A DNA stretch of 25,804 bases from positions 4,311,660-4,337,463 of the forward strand of contig CP070688.1 of the NCBI GenBank assembly GCA_020353135.1, in the 5' to 3' direction. The stretch is from Chloroflexota bacterium. GTDB taxonomy: Bacteria; Chloroflexota; Anaerolineae; Promineifilales; Promineifilaceae. A program made the translations under genes and the position numbers. The notes beneath the pieces were generated by a model that worked only from the letters and a program-made list of their open reading frames with translations, did not search any database and was not told where the DNA came from. This document shows positions 8,766-16,423 of this stretch, one piece after another. Within the stretch, counting starts at the first letter, position 1. Every line of letters begins with the position of its first letter.

Positions 8766-10141
8766 TAGCCGGCAGATTCCTGGCTGTGCAATTCGCGTTC
8801 GGCGGTCAGAGAATCATAGGCGACTCTCCTTTCCCTTGCGAATCTTCGCAGAGCTGTGAGCGCCCTCCGCGAATAGTAATTATAGCGTTCGCTCTTCCCC
8901 ATACGCTGTTCGGGCATCGGTAGCAATCCGAAGTTGGCCTTCATCGGCTGGAATGACTTGGCCTGAGCGTGAGTAACATAATGGCACAAGGCCCCAAGCA
9001 TGGTCAAGGTCGGAAATATGACTGGATTATCGCCCTGCAATAACCTTGCCGCATTGATACCGGCTACTAACCCGGTCGCGGCATTTCCCATGTAACCCTC
9101 AACGCCGGTGATTTGGCCCGCAAAGAACAGATCAGCGCGCGCCCGATATTGCAGCGTCGGCTGCAGCAATTCCGGCGAGTTGATGTAGGTGTTTCGGTGC
9201 ATCATGCCATAACGCATGAATTCGGCTTGCTCAAGACCAGGGATCATTCTCAAGACGCGCTTCTGCTCGCCCCAACGCAGGTTAGTCTGAAATCCAACCA
9301 GATTGTATAACGTGCCGGCAAGGTTGTCTTGTCTCAATTGAACCACCGCGAAAGGTCTTCGCCCAGTACGCGGATCGTCAATTCCAACCGGCCGCATCGG
9401 ACCGTATCTCAGCGCATCTCTGCTCCGCCGGGCCATAATCTCCACTGGCAGGCAACCCTCAAAGAACTGGGCGTCCTCGCGTTCAAAGTCCCGTAATTCG
9501 ATTTGCTCAGCTTCGGACAGCGCCTGCTGGAAAGCGTCATAGGTCGCTTCATCCAGCGGACAGTTCAGATAATCGCCTTCAACGAGCGTTTCTTCGTCAT
9601 ATCGAGAAGCCCGGAAGGCGACACTTGTGTCGATTGACTCACTGCTGACAATCGGCGAAAGGGCGTCATAGAAGTAGAGGTATTCTTGACTCGATAGCGC
9701 TGACAGTGAATCAGACAGGGCAGAGGACGTCAGTGGTCCCGTAGCAATGATGCACGGCTCATCTGGGATCCTTCGCATTTCTTCTCTGACCAATTCGATC
9801 CGCGGGTGGTCGGTTACCTTATTGGTCACCTTCTGGGCAAAGGCCTGTCGGTCGACTGCCAGGGCCGTACCGGCCGGTACCGCCGTCTCCTCGGCGCAGC
9901 GAAGTACTAAGGAGTCCAATCCGCGCAGTTCCGCCTTCAGCAAACCTGGCGCCTTATTAATCAGCATCGAGCCGAGCGAATTACTGCAGACAAGTTCGGC
10001 CAGTTGTTCAGTTTCGTGAGCCGGCGTTTGCTTAACCGGCCGCATCTCGTATAGACGCACTGACACGCCCATCTCGGCCGCCTGCCAGGCTGCCTCAACG
10101 CCGGCCAGCCCACCACCAACAACGATCAATACTTCAGGCAT
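8765..10141 (-). CDS. trmFO: Methylenetetrahydrofolate-tRNA-(uracil-5-)-methyltransferase TrmFO
   Basis: Folate- and FAD-dependent enzyme that makes 5-methyluridine at position 54 of tRNA. Its 458 residues are close to the usual 435-460. The N-terminal FAD-binding motif VVGGGLAGVEAAWQAA is followed by the TrmFO hallmark YEMRPVKQTPAHETEQLAEL and VCSNSLGS with Cys52. Cys230 in EGCLPVEIMARR corresponds to the catalytic Cys of the family, and EGYMGNAATGLVAG near the C-terminus is also characteristic. The ATG at 10141 has only a weak ribosome site (GAGA). It heads the run into the M28 lipoprotein peptidase and DUF4139 genes. It is 56 bp from the TPR gene, where I see only weak promoter-like sequence. 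Confidence 0.97.
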   Translation of the reverse strand: MPEVLIVVGGGLAGVEAAWQAAEMGVSVRLYEMRPVKQTPAHETEQLAELVCSNSLGSMLINKAPGLLKAELRGLDSLVLRCAEETAVPAGTALAVDRQAFAQKVTNKVTDHPRIELVREEMRRIPDEPCIIATGPLTSSALSDSLSALSSQEYLYFYDALSPIVSSESIDTSVAFRASRYDEETLVEGDYLNCPLDEATYDAFQQALSEAEQIELRDFEREDAQFFEGCLPVEIMARRSRDALRYGPMRPVGIDDPRTGRRPFAVVQLRQDNLAGTLYNLVGFQTNLRWGEQKRVLRMIPGLEQAEFMRYGMMHRNTYINSPELLQPTLQYRARADLFFAGQITGVEGYMGNAATGLVAGINAARLLQGDNPVIFPTLTMLGALCHYVTHAQAKSFQPMKANFGLLPMPEQRMGKSERYNYYSRRALTALRRFARERRVAYDSLTAERELHSQESAG

Positions 10142-10197
10142 GTTCTCAATTCTAGCATAGGACGGCGCAGCGGCTGCATCAGGTAAGTGACCGACTA

Positions 10198-10683
10198 CTA
10201 CTCTGTTTCAGCCATTTTGGCCAGGATTCTACGCGCATGGTGATCATTTGGATTGTCCTGGATTGCCTGGCGAAACCAGTCGGCGGCTTTCTCTGTCTCC
10301 TGGCGATCGCGATATATCAGACCAATGTTATATGCTACGCTGGGTGCTGCCGGCCTGATCTCTAACGCTCGCTCGAACGCAGCAATCGCCCGCAGCTGAT
10401 CTTGATCTCGCGCCAAGACCGGATTGCCGAGGTAAGCTGCGCCTAGGTTTGTCCACACCATAGGGTTATCCGGTTCTCGCTCGCTGAGCGTCTCAAGCAA
10501 AGCAACAGCTTTTTTGAATTTACCGGCCAATATGTACGCTCCGCTCAGATTGATCGTAACGTCGACATAGTCCGGCTTCATGGAGTGAGCTTTCTCCAAA
10601 TGCGGTACGGCATCGCTTGCTTTGCCTTCATGTAGCAACTTCGTTCCGCGGCCAAAGTAGTCGTCAAATTCGCTGTCGTTCAT
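10198..10683 (-). CDS. Tetratricopeptide repeat protein
   Basis: A 161-residue soluble protein made almost entirely of TPR helix pairs: about four units from residue 8 to 150. Examples are GKASDAVPHLEKAHSMKPDY, FKKAVALLETLSEREPDNP, AIAAFERALEIRPAAPSVAY and KAADWFRQAIQDNPND. There is no signal peptide or membrane helix, so it is probably a cytoplasmic scaffold; the partner is unknown. It follows the peptidase-MA gene after 86 bp in which I could not identify a convincing promoter, so it may be cotranscribed. Confidence 0.88.
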   Translation of the reverse strand: MNDSEFDDYFGRGTKLLHEGKASDAVPHLEKAHSMKPDYVDVTINLSGAYILAGKFKKAVALLETLSEREPDNPMVWTNLGAAYLGNPVLARDQDQLRAIAAFERALEIRPAAPSVAYNIGLIYRDRQETEKAADWFRQAIQDNPNDHHARRILAKMAETE

Positions 10684-10769
10684 TTTCGCTCGCTTAGAGA
10701 GTTTGCTTCCTGAAATGGCATCAACAACAGATTGTCACATTCCTGTGGCTTGAGTTGGATGCTATCGCG

Positions 10770-12053
10770 TTAACTGTCCCTTCCTCTCGGCAATGCAACC
10801 AGAAGAACCAATAGCAAGAATCCGGCAACAATAATGGCCAGGCCGACCCTGCCATTGCGCCAAACTCTTTCCAGGAGGGACTGGGGCGCCACCTGGTCCA
10901 GCCAATTCTGATTCAGTGTAGCCATCGAGATACCCAGACTGCGCTCTGTTACCGTCTCGCAGTCCGCGCCGTCAGCCAGGTCAACGATCATCTGTCGCAG
11001 CGCCTGGTTGCCATACCTCGATTGAATATAGCGAATCATGTCGGCGCTTTGCGCGTAAGCCAGGAGGACGGCCTCGTCATCAGTTGGAAACGTATAGCAG
11101 AGATCGCTGAGAGCAATCGTCTCGCCTGCCACCGCCGCCTCTTGGAGCTTGGTAGCATAGAAGGGATTTGGCTCCGACTCGAGCAAACTGGCCAGACCCT
11201 CGTCCAGCCACACAGGCGTCGACTTGTAACCAACGCCCGTTGCCTGGTAAAGGTAAAGATGGGCCAATTCGTGTGGAATAGTTCGGGCCAGATCCGTCGC
11301 CGCTGTCACCGGGCTGCCGGCCGATACAAGGATGACGCCGAGTTCCGGATGCGCGTGAGCGCCAACCCAGTCCCGGCCTGTTAGCCGCAAACCAGACCGC
11401 AAATCGGCCGCGGTCGGATATACATATATTCTCAACGGACTCGGTGGCTCACTGGGCATGATGGCCCTGATTTCGGGCAGGGCATTGACCACGGCGTCCA
11501 ACGCCCCTTGGCCAACCGCCGGTTCATCACCGGTCCAGAAGATCTGAACACCATCGCGCTCAATCTCGCGCCAGGCGAACTGGTCGTCTACGTACTCGAT
11601 CTTCTGCCGGTCAGTCTCTACTTCATTACCATCCTCGTCCTTAACCGTCCACCAGTAGGTGACAGTCGTGAACGGGGCAAGCCGCAATTGAGTGAGGTCA
11701 ATCACATGATTCACGTCAATCTCGTCGGCGATCGGAAAATCGACATCGGCCGTTAGGGTATTGGGAAGCTCGGGCGCGTTAAGGAACAGCGTCACTCTCT
11801 GAATGGGAGATGCCGCTTCAGCCGCCAGAGATAGACGCAATGCCTGTCCGAAGCTGTATTCGGCACTGGTCTCAGCCTGAATCGCCTCCTCCTGCTGGGC
11901 GCCAAGCGCGGCCGGCAACACCAGCCAGCCAAGCAATATGACAGGGAAGACGACGGTCAGAATCCTCAACGGCATGCTGTGCTTGCTCGCCCGGCGCCAG
12001 AGCGCAGAGCGAGGGCTCTTCCGCTCATCCCCATGTTGGGAAAGGATCCTCAT
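10770..12053 (-). CDS. Membrane-anchored peptidase MA-like gluzincin metalloprotease
   Basis: A 427-residue protein with an N-terminal hydrophobic segment (about 29-50), a long extracytoplasmic part, and a C-terminal membrane helix (about 401-420) followed by RGR. The zinc motif is HELAH at 261-265, and the third ligand is Glu285 in WLDEGLAS: the HExxH...E pattern of gluzincins annotated as the peptidase MA family. A beta-rich domain (about 60-155) precedes the protease domain. The substrate is unknown; the topology suggests cleavage of surface or secreted proteins. ATG12053 overlaps the AEC transporter stop by 4 nt (ATGA). An in-frame ATG at 11975 would start just before the first helix and is a possible alternative. 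Confidence 0.85.
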   Translation of the reverse strand: MRILSQHGDERKSPRSALWRRASKHSMPLRILTVVFPVILLGWLVLPAALGAQQEEAIQAETSAEYSFGQALRLSLAAEAASPIQRVTLFLNAPELPNTLTADVDFPIADEIDVNHVIDLTQLRLAPFTTVTYWWTVKDEDGNEVETDRQKIEYVDDQFAWREIERDGVQIFWTGDEPAVGQGALDAVVNALPEIRAIMPSEPPSPLRIYVYPTAADLRSGLRLTGRDWVGAHAHPELGVILVSAGSPVTAATDLARTIPHELAHLYLYQATGVGYKSTPVWLDEGLASLLESEPNPFYATKLQEAAVAGETIALSDLCYTFPTDDEAVLLAYAQSADMIRYIQSRYGNQALRQMIVDLADGADCETVTERSLGISMATLNQNWLDQVAPQSLLERVWRNGRVGLAIIVAGFLLLVLLVALPRGRDS

Positions 12054-12961
12054 AATCCGAGCCAGGTGATAACAATCGGCAATGTAATAGCGCTTAAGAT
12101 CGTCGTCAACACTACTGTACTCGTTACCAGGCCAGGGCGCACGTCAAACTCTACGGCAAGAATCGTGGTGATGACGGCCGTTGGCATACTGGCCTCGATG
12201 ATACTCGTCGCCCGGTTCAGACCTTGCAGGCCAAACCAGCCGGCGACGATGACAGCCACTATCGGCCCAACGATCAATCTAAGGCCAGAAGCCGGCAGGG
12301 CCAACCAGACCCGGCCGAGATCGCTCAGATCAGCGATCTGCATACCCAAAACCACCAACATGACCGGGATCGCTCCGGCGCCAGCCAGTTCGATTCCTCT
12401 GAGCAGAGGCTGCGGAACCTGGATATCTAGAGAGTAAATCAGAACGGCAGTGATCACAGCGTAAAACGCCGGCATTCGAAACAGACGCGCCAGCGATGTC
12501 CGCCAGCTTACCTGGCCCATGGAGGCAATGAACACACCTAACGTGAAGACCATTATTGTGCTTACGACGAAGAAGACTGCTGCTCTTGCCAGCCCATCTT
12601 CGCCGTATCGCAACCGATTGAGGGTCAGGCCATAGTTCCCACTATTGACAAACATTACTACCAGCAACAGCGCCACCGTGTCGATTCGCGACAGTCGCAT
12701 CAGCCGGGAGGCCAACAGCGTCACGAGACCGATCAACAAAGTTACGACGACGGCATATGCTGCGAGCTGCAACATCTCGTCACCTGGTATTTCTGAATTG
12801 ACCAGGGAAGAGAATACCAAGGCCGGCGAAAACGCGTAGAACGTTAGCTTGGAAAGCGTTTGCTTGTCAAGGCCAAGTCTTCGCCGCAGCGCAAAACCCA
12901 TCGCGGTGACCAAGAAGATGGGTAGTATGTTTTGCAGAAATACGTCTAAAAGGGCATTCAC
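12050..12961 (-). CDS. AEC family transporter (auxin efflux carrier-like)
   Basis: A 303-residue integral membrane protein with about ten hydrophobic helices in two halves of five, the usual AEC/BART layout and length. Typical features are the start NILPIFLVTAMGFALRRR, FVNSGNYGLTLN in the middle of the first half (crossover-type region), and EASMPTAVITTILAVEF in the second half. Bacterial members move organic acids such as malate or malonate, or other small anions; the substrate here cannot be assigned. The start is GTG12961, 12 bp after the HEAT gene stop, without an obvious ribosome site, so coupling to the upstream gene is likely. Its stop overlaps the protease start. Confidence 0.9.
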   Translation of the reverse strand: MNALLDVFLQNILPIFLVTAMGFALRRRLGLDKQTLSKLTFYAFSPALVFSSLVNSEIPGDEMLQLAAYAVVVTLLIGLVTLLASRLMRLSRIDTVALLLVVMFVNSGNYGLTLNRLRYGEDGLARAAVFFVVSTIMVFTLGVFIASMGQVSWRTSLARLFRMPAFYAVITAVLIYSLDIQVPQPLLRGIELAGAGAIPVMLVVLGMQIADLSDLGRVWLALPASGLRLIVGPIVAVIVAGWFGLQGLNRATSIIEASMPTAVITTILAVEFDVRPGLVTSTVVLTTILSAITLPIVITWLGL

Positions 12962-12973
12962 CGAGAACGAGAA

Positions 12974-13954
12974 TCACACTGAAAGGAAACGATCATCTTC
13001 CTGGTTATTGTCCCAGCCAAGCAGTGACAAGTCAATTTCGCCGCCTAACCAGGCCATCTCCTCCAGTGCTTCTTCAATGGCGGACTGAACGTCTACGAAG
13101 TCAGGGTCGCCATCCATCTCCCCCAGAATGCGGGTGGCAGTACTTCCCCCAATCTGACCGAGCGCCGCAACGGCCGCCATTCGAACTTCCAGGTCCTGGT
13201 CAGAAGCGAGATCGGCCAGCTCCGAAACCGCTTCGCTGCTCCCTATATGCCCGGCCGCCCTGGCGGCCTCGAGTCGCATTTCGTCGTTTGAGCTCTCCAT
13301 CTCATCCAGGACGATCGGTAGCCAGCGCTTGTCGACGGTTCGTCCCATTGCGTAGATCGCGCTTATCTGAAGTTCCTGATCACCGCTGTCGTAAGCCTCT
13401 TCCACCAACGAGCTTACGCGCTCATGTGATGACGGGCTCAGCGACTCCAATGCCGCGCGGCGCACCGGCGCTGGGGTCGTTTCGTCGTCAAGCAGCAAAA
13501 GGAGCGCAGCGACGGCCGGGGCCACGCTTCGCCGCGGAATTTGGTTCCATTCGGCCATCAATATGAAATGCCCAATAGTTGCCGCCGCCAACGTGCGGAC
13601 GTCCTCCTCAGGGTCGGAAATCATAAGTTCCACGATAGGATCGATCAAGGTTACCCGCTCCGAGTCCCACAGGCCATCCAGCGCAGCCATGCGCACTGCC
13701 GGCAGGCGATCGCCCAGACAGAACGCGAATATCTCGCTAAAATCAACCTGGAAATTCTCTTCGGTGATGTCAGCCAAATGACGGATCATTATCCGCTTTC
13801 GCTCATCGCCGAATTCGTTCCAGCTCTGGCAAAACAGAGACAGCTCTTCAGGAGCAAGGTCAGACAAGCCATACAGGTTGGCGACACTAAAACCTTCTTC
13901 ATCTTTAAGCATTTGCATCAATTCCACAATTGAAGCGCCGTTCTGTTCGTCCAT
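12974..13954 (-). CDS. HEAT-repeat protein
   Basis: An acidic 326-residue protein built from HEAT-type helical repeats (about residues 70-300), for example DRLPAVRMAALDGLWD, EEDVRTLAAATIGHF, NDEMRLEAARAAGHIG and DLEVRMAAVAALGQIGG. There are no membrane segments; it is likely a protein-binding scaffold. The frame opens at TTG14005, but the ATG at 13954 is chosen because GGAG lies 5 nt upstream and because a promoter overlaps the extra 5' codons. It is first in a run with the AEC transporter, the MA protease and the TPR protein. No enzymatic motif is seen and the partner is unknown. Confidence 0.85.
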   Translation of the reverse strand: MDEQNGASIVELMQMLKDEEGFSVANLYGLSDLAPEELSLFCQSWNEFGDERKRIMIRHLADITEENFQVDFSEIFAFCLGDRLPAVRMAALDGLWDSERVTLIDPIVELMISDPEEDVRTLAAATIGHFILMAEWNQIPRRSVAPAVAALLLLLDDETTPAPVRRAALESLSPSSHERVSSLVEEAYDSGDQELQISAIYAMGRTVDKRWLPIVLDEMESSNDEMRLEAARAAGHIGSSEAVSELADLASDQDLEVRMAAVAALGQIGGSTATRILGEMDGDPDFVDVQSAIEEALEEMAWLGGEIDLSLLGWDNNQEDDRFLSV

Positions 13955-13957
13955 AGC

Positions 13958-13963
13958 TTCTCC
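13958..13963 (-). promoter_or_regulatory. Ribosome binding site fixing the start of the HEAT-repeat gene
   Basis: GGAGAA on the minus strand; its GGAG lies 5 nt before ATG13954. It supports the ATG rather than the in-frame TTG at 14005. Confidence 0.65.
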
Positions 13964-13975
13964 AAAAAAATAGAG

Positions 13976-14005
13976 ATTAGAGCCCTGGGCCCTAATCCCT
14001 GTCAA
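13976..14005 (-). promoter_or_regulatory. Sigma70-type promoter for the HEAT-AEC-protease-TPR run
   Basis: On the minus strand, TTGACA (14000-14005, 6/6 match), an 18-bp spacer and TCTAAT (13976-13981, 5/6) lie in the 94-bp gap after rseP. Initiation about 7 nt after the -10 would give a short leader that includes the ribosome site of the HEAT gene. This is an inference from consensus match and position only. Confidence 0.6.
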
Positions 14006-14048
14006 CTTCGTTCAAGAAGTTTCGACATCCGCGTCGTCTTCTTCAATT

Positions 14049-15122
14049 CTAGAACGGAATGATCGGGTTAACAATATCCTGCACGATGATAAGCAACATG
14101 AGGCCTAGCAAGAATAGCATGCCGACCAGATGAACCATGCCCTCGCGCTCGGGCTCGATTCGCCTCCCGCGAACCGCTTCCACTAACACGAACATGATTC
14201 GGCCGCCATCCAGTGCCGGAATCGGCAGCAGATTCGTGAAACCGAGCGCTACGCTTATCACGGCCGCAAACCAGAGCAGCGGAAACCAATCGCCCTGGTT
14301 AGCCGTCTCTTCGGCCGCCCGGCCCGCAAGTTGACTCAGACCGACGACACTCACCGGTCGCGCCTCGCTTGGCGTGATCTGACCCCGTATTAACATGACC
14401 GGTGCGCGCAAGGTGCCCCAAACGACATCAAACATCGTTTGGCCTGACATCGCCACCGATTGTACTGGGCCCATTGACACACTCTCACCCGTTCGCCGGC
14501 TTTCCAGCCGAATGCCTGTCGGTCCCTCAATCTCGGGATCATATTCGCCCGGTAGACGAGGCGTAACCACGAAAGCCAACTGTTCTTCGCCGCGAAGAAC
14601 GGTAATATCCACCGGCCGGCCAGCCGAACTTGTGATTTCCTCTACCACAACATTCGATCCGGTGACCTCCCGTCCATTGACTTCAACCAAAATGTCGCCA
14701 GCCTGGATGCCGGCAAGCATCGCCGGCGATTCAGGCCGCACTTCCGGAATGGCGATCTCAAAGCGTGGCGGCCCAATCATGAAGGCGATCCAGAACAGCA
14801 GCAGCGCCAGTAGAAAGTTAGCTCCAGCCCCGGCCGAAAGAGTAAACAGTCGAGCCTTTTTGGACGCTCCGGCAAGTCCGCCAGGAACCGTTGGATCATC
14901 TTCGCCGGCCGGTCTGACAAATCCCCCAATAGGGATCCAATTGAGCGAGTAGATGGTTCCTCTGCGTTTGAAAAGCGTTGCCGCACGCGGCGGGAATCCC
15001 AGGCCGAATTCCTCGACACGAATGCCCGAAAGGCGCGCGGCGACGAAATGCCCCAATTCGTGAATAATAATGATGGGCGTCAGAACCAATATAAACGCGC
15101 CTATTGTCCACCAGATTGACAT
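14049..15122 (-). CDS. rseP: RseP/site-2-type intramembrane zinc metalloprotease
   Basis: A 357-residue membrane protease of the site-2 (M50B) family, which cuts transmembrane substrates such as anti-sigma factors and signal-peptide remnants. The first helix contains HELGH at 21-25. The second metal motif is NLLPIPALDGG (about 297-307, ligand Asp305) in the penultimate helix region. A PDZ domain sits between them (about 120-195: AGIQAGDILVEVNGREV). IYSLNWIPIGGFVRPAGEDDP is a strong family mark. Length matches single-PDZ bacterial members. It is not beside dxr or ispG, its common neighbours elsewhere. ATG15122 follows a 127-bp gap with a promoter and an inverted repeat. Confidence 0.94.
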   Translation of the reverse strand: MSIWWTIGAFILVLTPIIIIHELGHFVAARLSGIRVEEFGLGFPPRAATLFKRRGTIYSLNWIPIGGFVRPAGEDDPTVPGGLAGASKKARLFTLSAGAGANFLLALLLFWIAFMIGPPRFEIAIPEVRPESPAMLAGIQAGDILVEVNGREVTGSNVVVEEITSSAGRPVDITVLRGEEQLAFVVTPRLPGEYDPEIEGPTGIRLESRRTGESVSMGPVQSVAMSGQTMFDVVWGTLRAPVMLIRGQITPSEARPVSVVGLSQLAGRAAEETANQGDWFPLLWFAAVISVALGFTNLLPIPALDGGRIMFVLVEAVRGRRIEPEREGMVHLVGMLFLLGLMLLIIVQDIVNPIIPF

Positions 15123-15188
15123 CGTGTACTCGTCCTGCGGATAGCGAAACGGGCTGTTTATGCCTCACGGTCGCACACAGTTGTTTCG

Positions 15189-15209
15189 GGCCATTATAAG
15201 GCGATGGCC
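15189..15209. repeat. Inverted repeat overlapping the rseP -10 box
   Basis: GGCCAT (15189-15194) and ATGGCC (15204-15209) form a perfect 6-bp inverted repeat with a 9-nt centre. It covers the -10 box of the rseP promoter and is a candidate operator. An AT-rich palindrome, TAATATCTATTA, lies at 15227-15238, just upstream of the -35. No regulator gene is present nearby to match it. Confidence 0.4.
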
Positions 15210-15222
15210 TATGACACTGCAA
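15193..15222 (-). promoter_or_regulatory. Promoter of the rseP-like gene
   Basis: On the minus strand a perfect TATAAT (15193-15198) is preceded, after 18 bp, by TTGCAG (15217-15222, 3/6 match to TTGACA). It lies about 70 bp before ATG15122. The weak -35 with a perfect -10 would suit activated or regulated transcription; see the overlapping inverted repeat. Confidence 0.5.
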
Positions 15223-15249
15223 TGGCTAATATCTATTATTTACACCATT

Positions 15250-16407
15250 CTAACGCGCAAGCAGCCGGAGCCTCTTTGGGTTAAGCCTAATATGAATTGG
15301 CGTGAAGACTGTGGGAAGGATTACGGTTGAATCGAAATTGAGTTTGAGGGCAACCGGTTCCTTGCCAGAGGTGACTGACAGCGTCCCGATTTGATGCCGG
15401 CCTCGAAACGATATATCGGTCAGGTGGCCTTCGACCACATTTGGGCCTTCGTCGCTCTCTCGGACAAGCGTTGCAGCTTCGGGACGTACCAGAAGCATCG
15501 CTTGACCGCCCGCCGGCTCGACTACATCGTGGAGCATAAGGTCGCCAATGATAGTTCGCACTAGTGGGGGCTCTCGTCCGATTATTTCCGCTTCCAGCAA
15601 GTTGTCCATCCCCAAAAATCGAGCGACGAAGGACGAATGCGGTTGGCGATATAACTCAATTGGCGTTCCTTCCTGGACAATCTGGCCTTCATTCATAACC
15701 AACACGCGATCGGCGATGGCGAAGGCCTCCTCTTGATCATGAGTCACGTAAATCGACGTCATCAGCGTTGCTGGCGAGTCTGCCAGGGTATCCGGTTCTA
15801 TTTGGAAACCTCCAGGCTCGGTCGATTCTTCTACCGTCGCCTCTGAAGCCACCGTGCTGCTGGCCTCCTTCAAAATCGACCTCAGTTCGCCCATGAGCCG
15901 CTCCCGCAGCGCCCTGTCTAGCGAGCCCAACGGCTCGTCCAGCAAGAGCAACCTGGGATACGGGGCCAGCGCTCTGGCCAGCGCGACCCTCTGCTGTTCG
16001 CCGCCCGATAAATCATGAACAGTCCTTTGCCCAAATTCCGCCAGCCCAACCATCGCCAGCACTTGCTGGACACGGCGCTCCTGTCGCGACTGATCCCAGC
16101 CTGACATGCGAAGGCCAAAGGCTACATTCTGCCTGACGTTCTTGTGCGGAAAGAGGGCGTAGTCTTGGAACACCATGCCAAATCTTCGTCTGTGTATGGG
16201 AATCTGTTCAAGATCAGCGCCCTCTATCGACAGGGTGCCCTGCTCAGCTGACTCCAGTCCGGCGATAATACGCAGCAAAGTCGTCTTGCCGCAACCACTC
16301 GGGCCAAGCAAGACGACGATTTCACCCTCCTCTATCGACGTTGAGATGCCGCGCAGAACCGGCTGCTCTGCGAACGACTTGTGTACGTCCTCAAGCTGAA
16401 GGAACAT
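15250..16407 (-). CDS. ABC transporter ATP-binding protein (FbpC/PotA type)
   Basis: A 385-residue ATPase that energises the adjacent fused permease. Walker A GPSGCGKTT (35-43), Q-loop VFQDYALFPHKN, signature LSGGEQQ (133-139), Walker B LLLLDEP (153-159), D-loop GSLD and H-loop His223 (YVTHDQEEA) are all intact, and a C-terminal TOBE domain follows (about 285-385). An unusual Ser/Thr/Glu-rich insertion of about 35 residues (about 182-216) sits between Walker B/D-loop and the H-loop. The frame opens at TTG16461 inside the permease gene, but ATG16407, 16 nt after the permease stop, starts exactly at the conserved MFLQLEDVHKSF and is preferred; its ribosome site is weak. Length and TOBE point to the iron, polyamine or sulfate class rather than short ThiQ. 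Confidence 0.92.
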   Translation of the reverse strand: MFLQLEDVHKSFAEQPVLRGISTSIEEGEIVVLLGPSGCGKTTLLRIIAGLESAEQGTLSIEGADLEQIPIHRRRFGMVFQDYALFPHKNVRQNVAFGLRMSGWDQSRQERRVQQVLAMVGLAEFGQRTVHDLSGGEQQRVALARALAPYPRLLLLDEPLGSLDRALRERLMGELRSILKEASSTVASEATVEESTEPGGFQIEPDTLADSPATLMTSIYVTHDQEEAFAIADRVLVMNEGQIVQEGTPIELYRQPHSSFVARFLGMDNLLEAEIIGREPPLVRTIIGDLMLHDVVEPAGGQAMLLVRPEAATLVRESDEGPNVVEGHLTDISFRGRHQIGTLSVTSGKEPVALKLNFDSTVILPTVFTPIHIRLNPKRLRLLAR

Positions 16408-16423
16408 CGGCCTATCGCCGTGA

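Noticed and set aside
10142..10197. Promoter before trmFO (TAGAAT near the start)
   Set aside because: A -10-like hexamer exists, but no acceptable -35 at 16-18 bp, so I do not call it.
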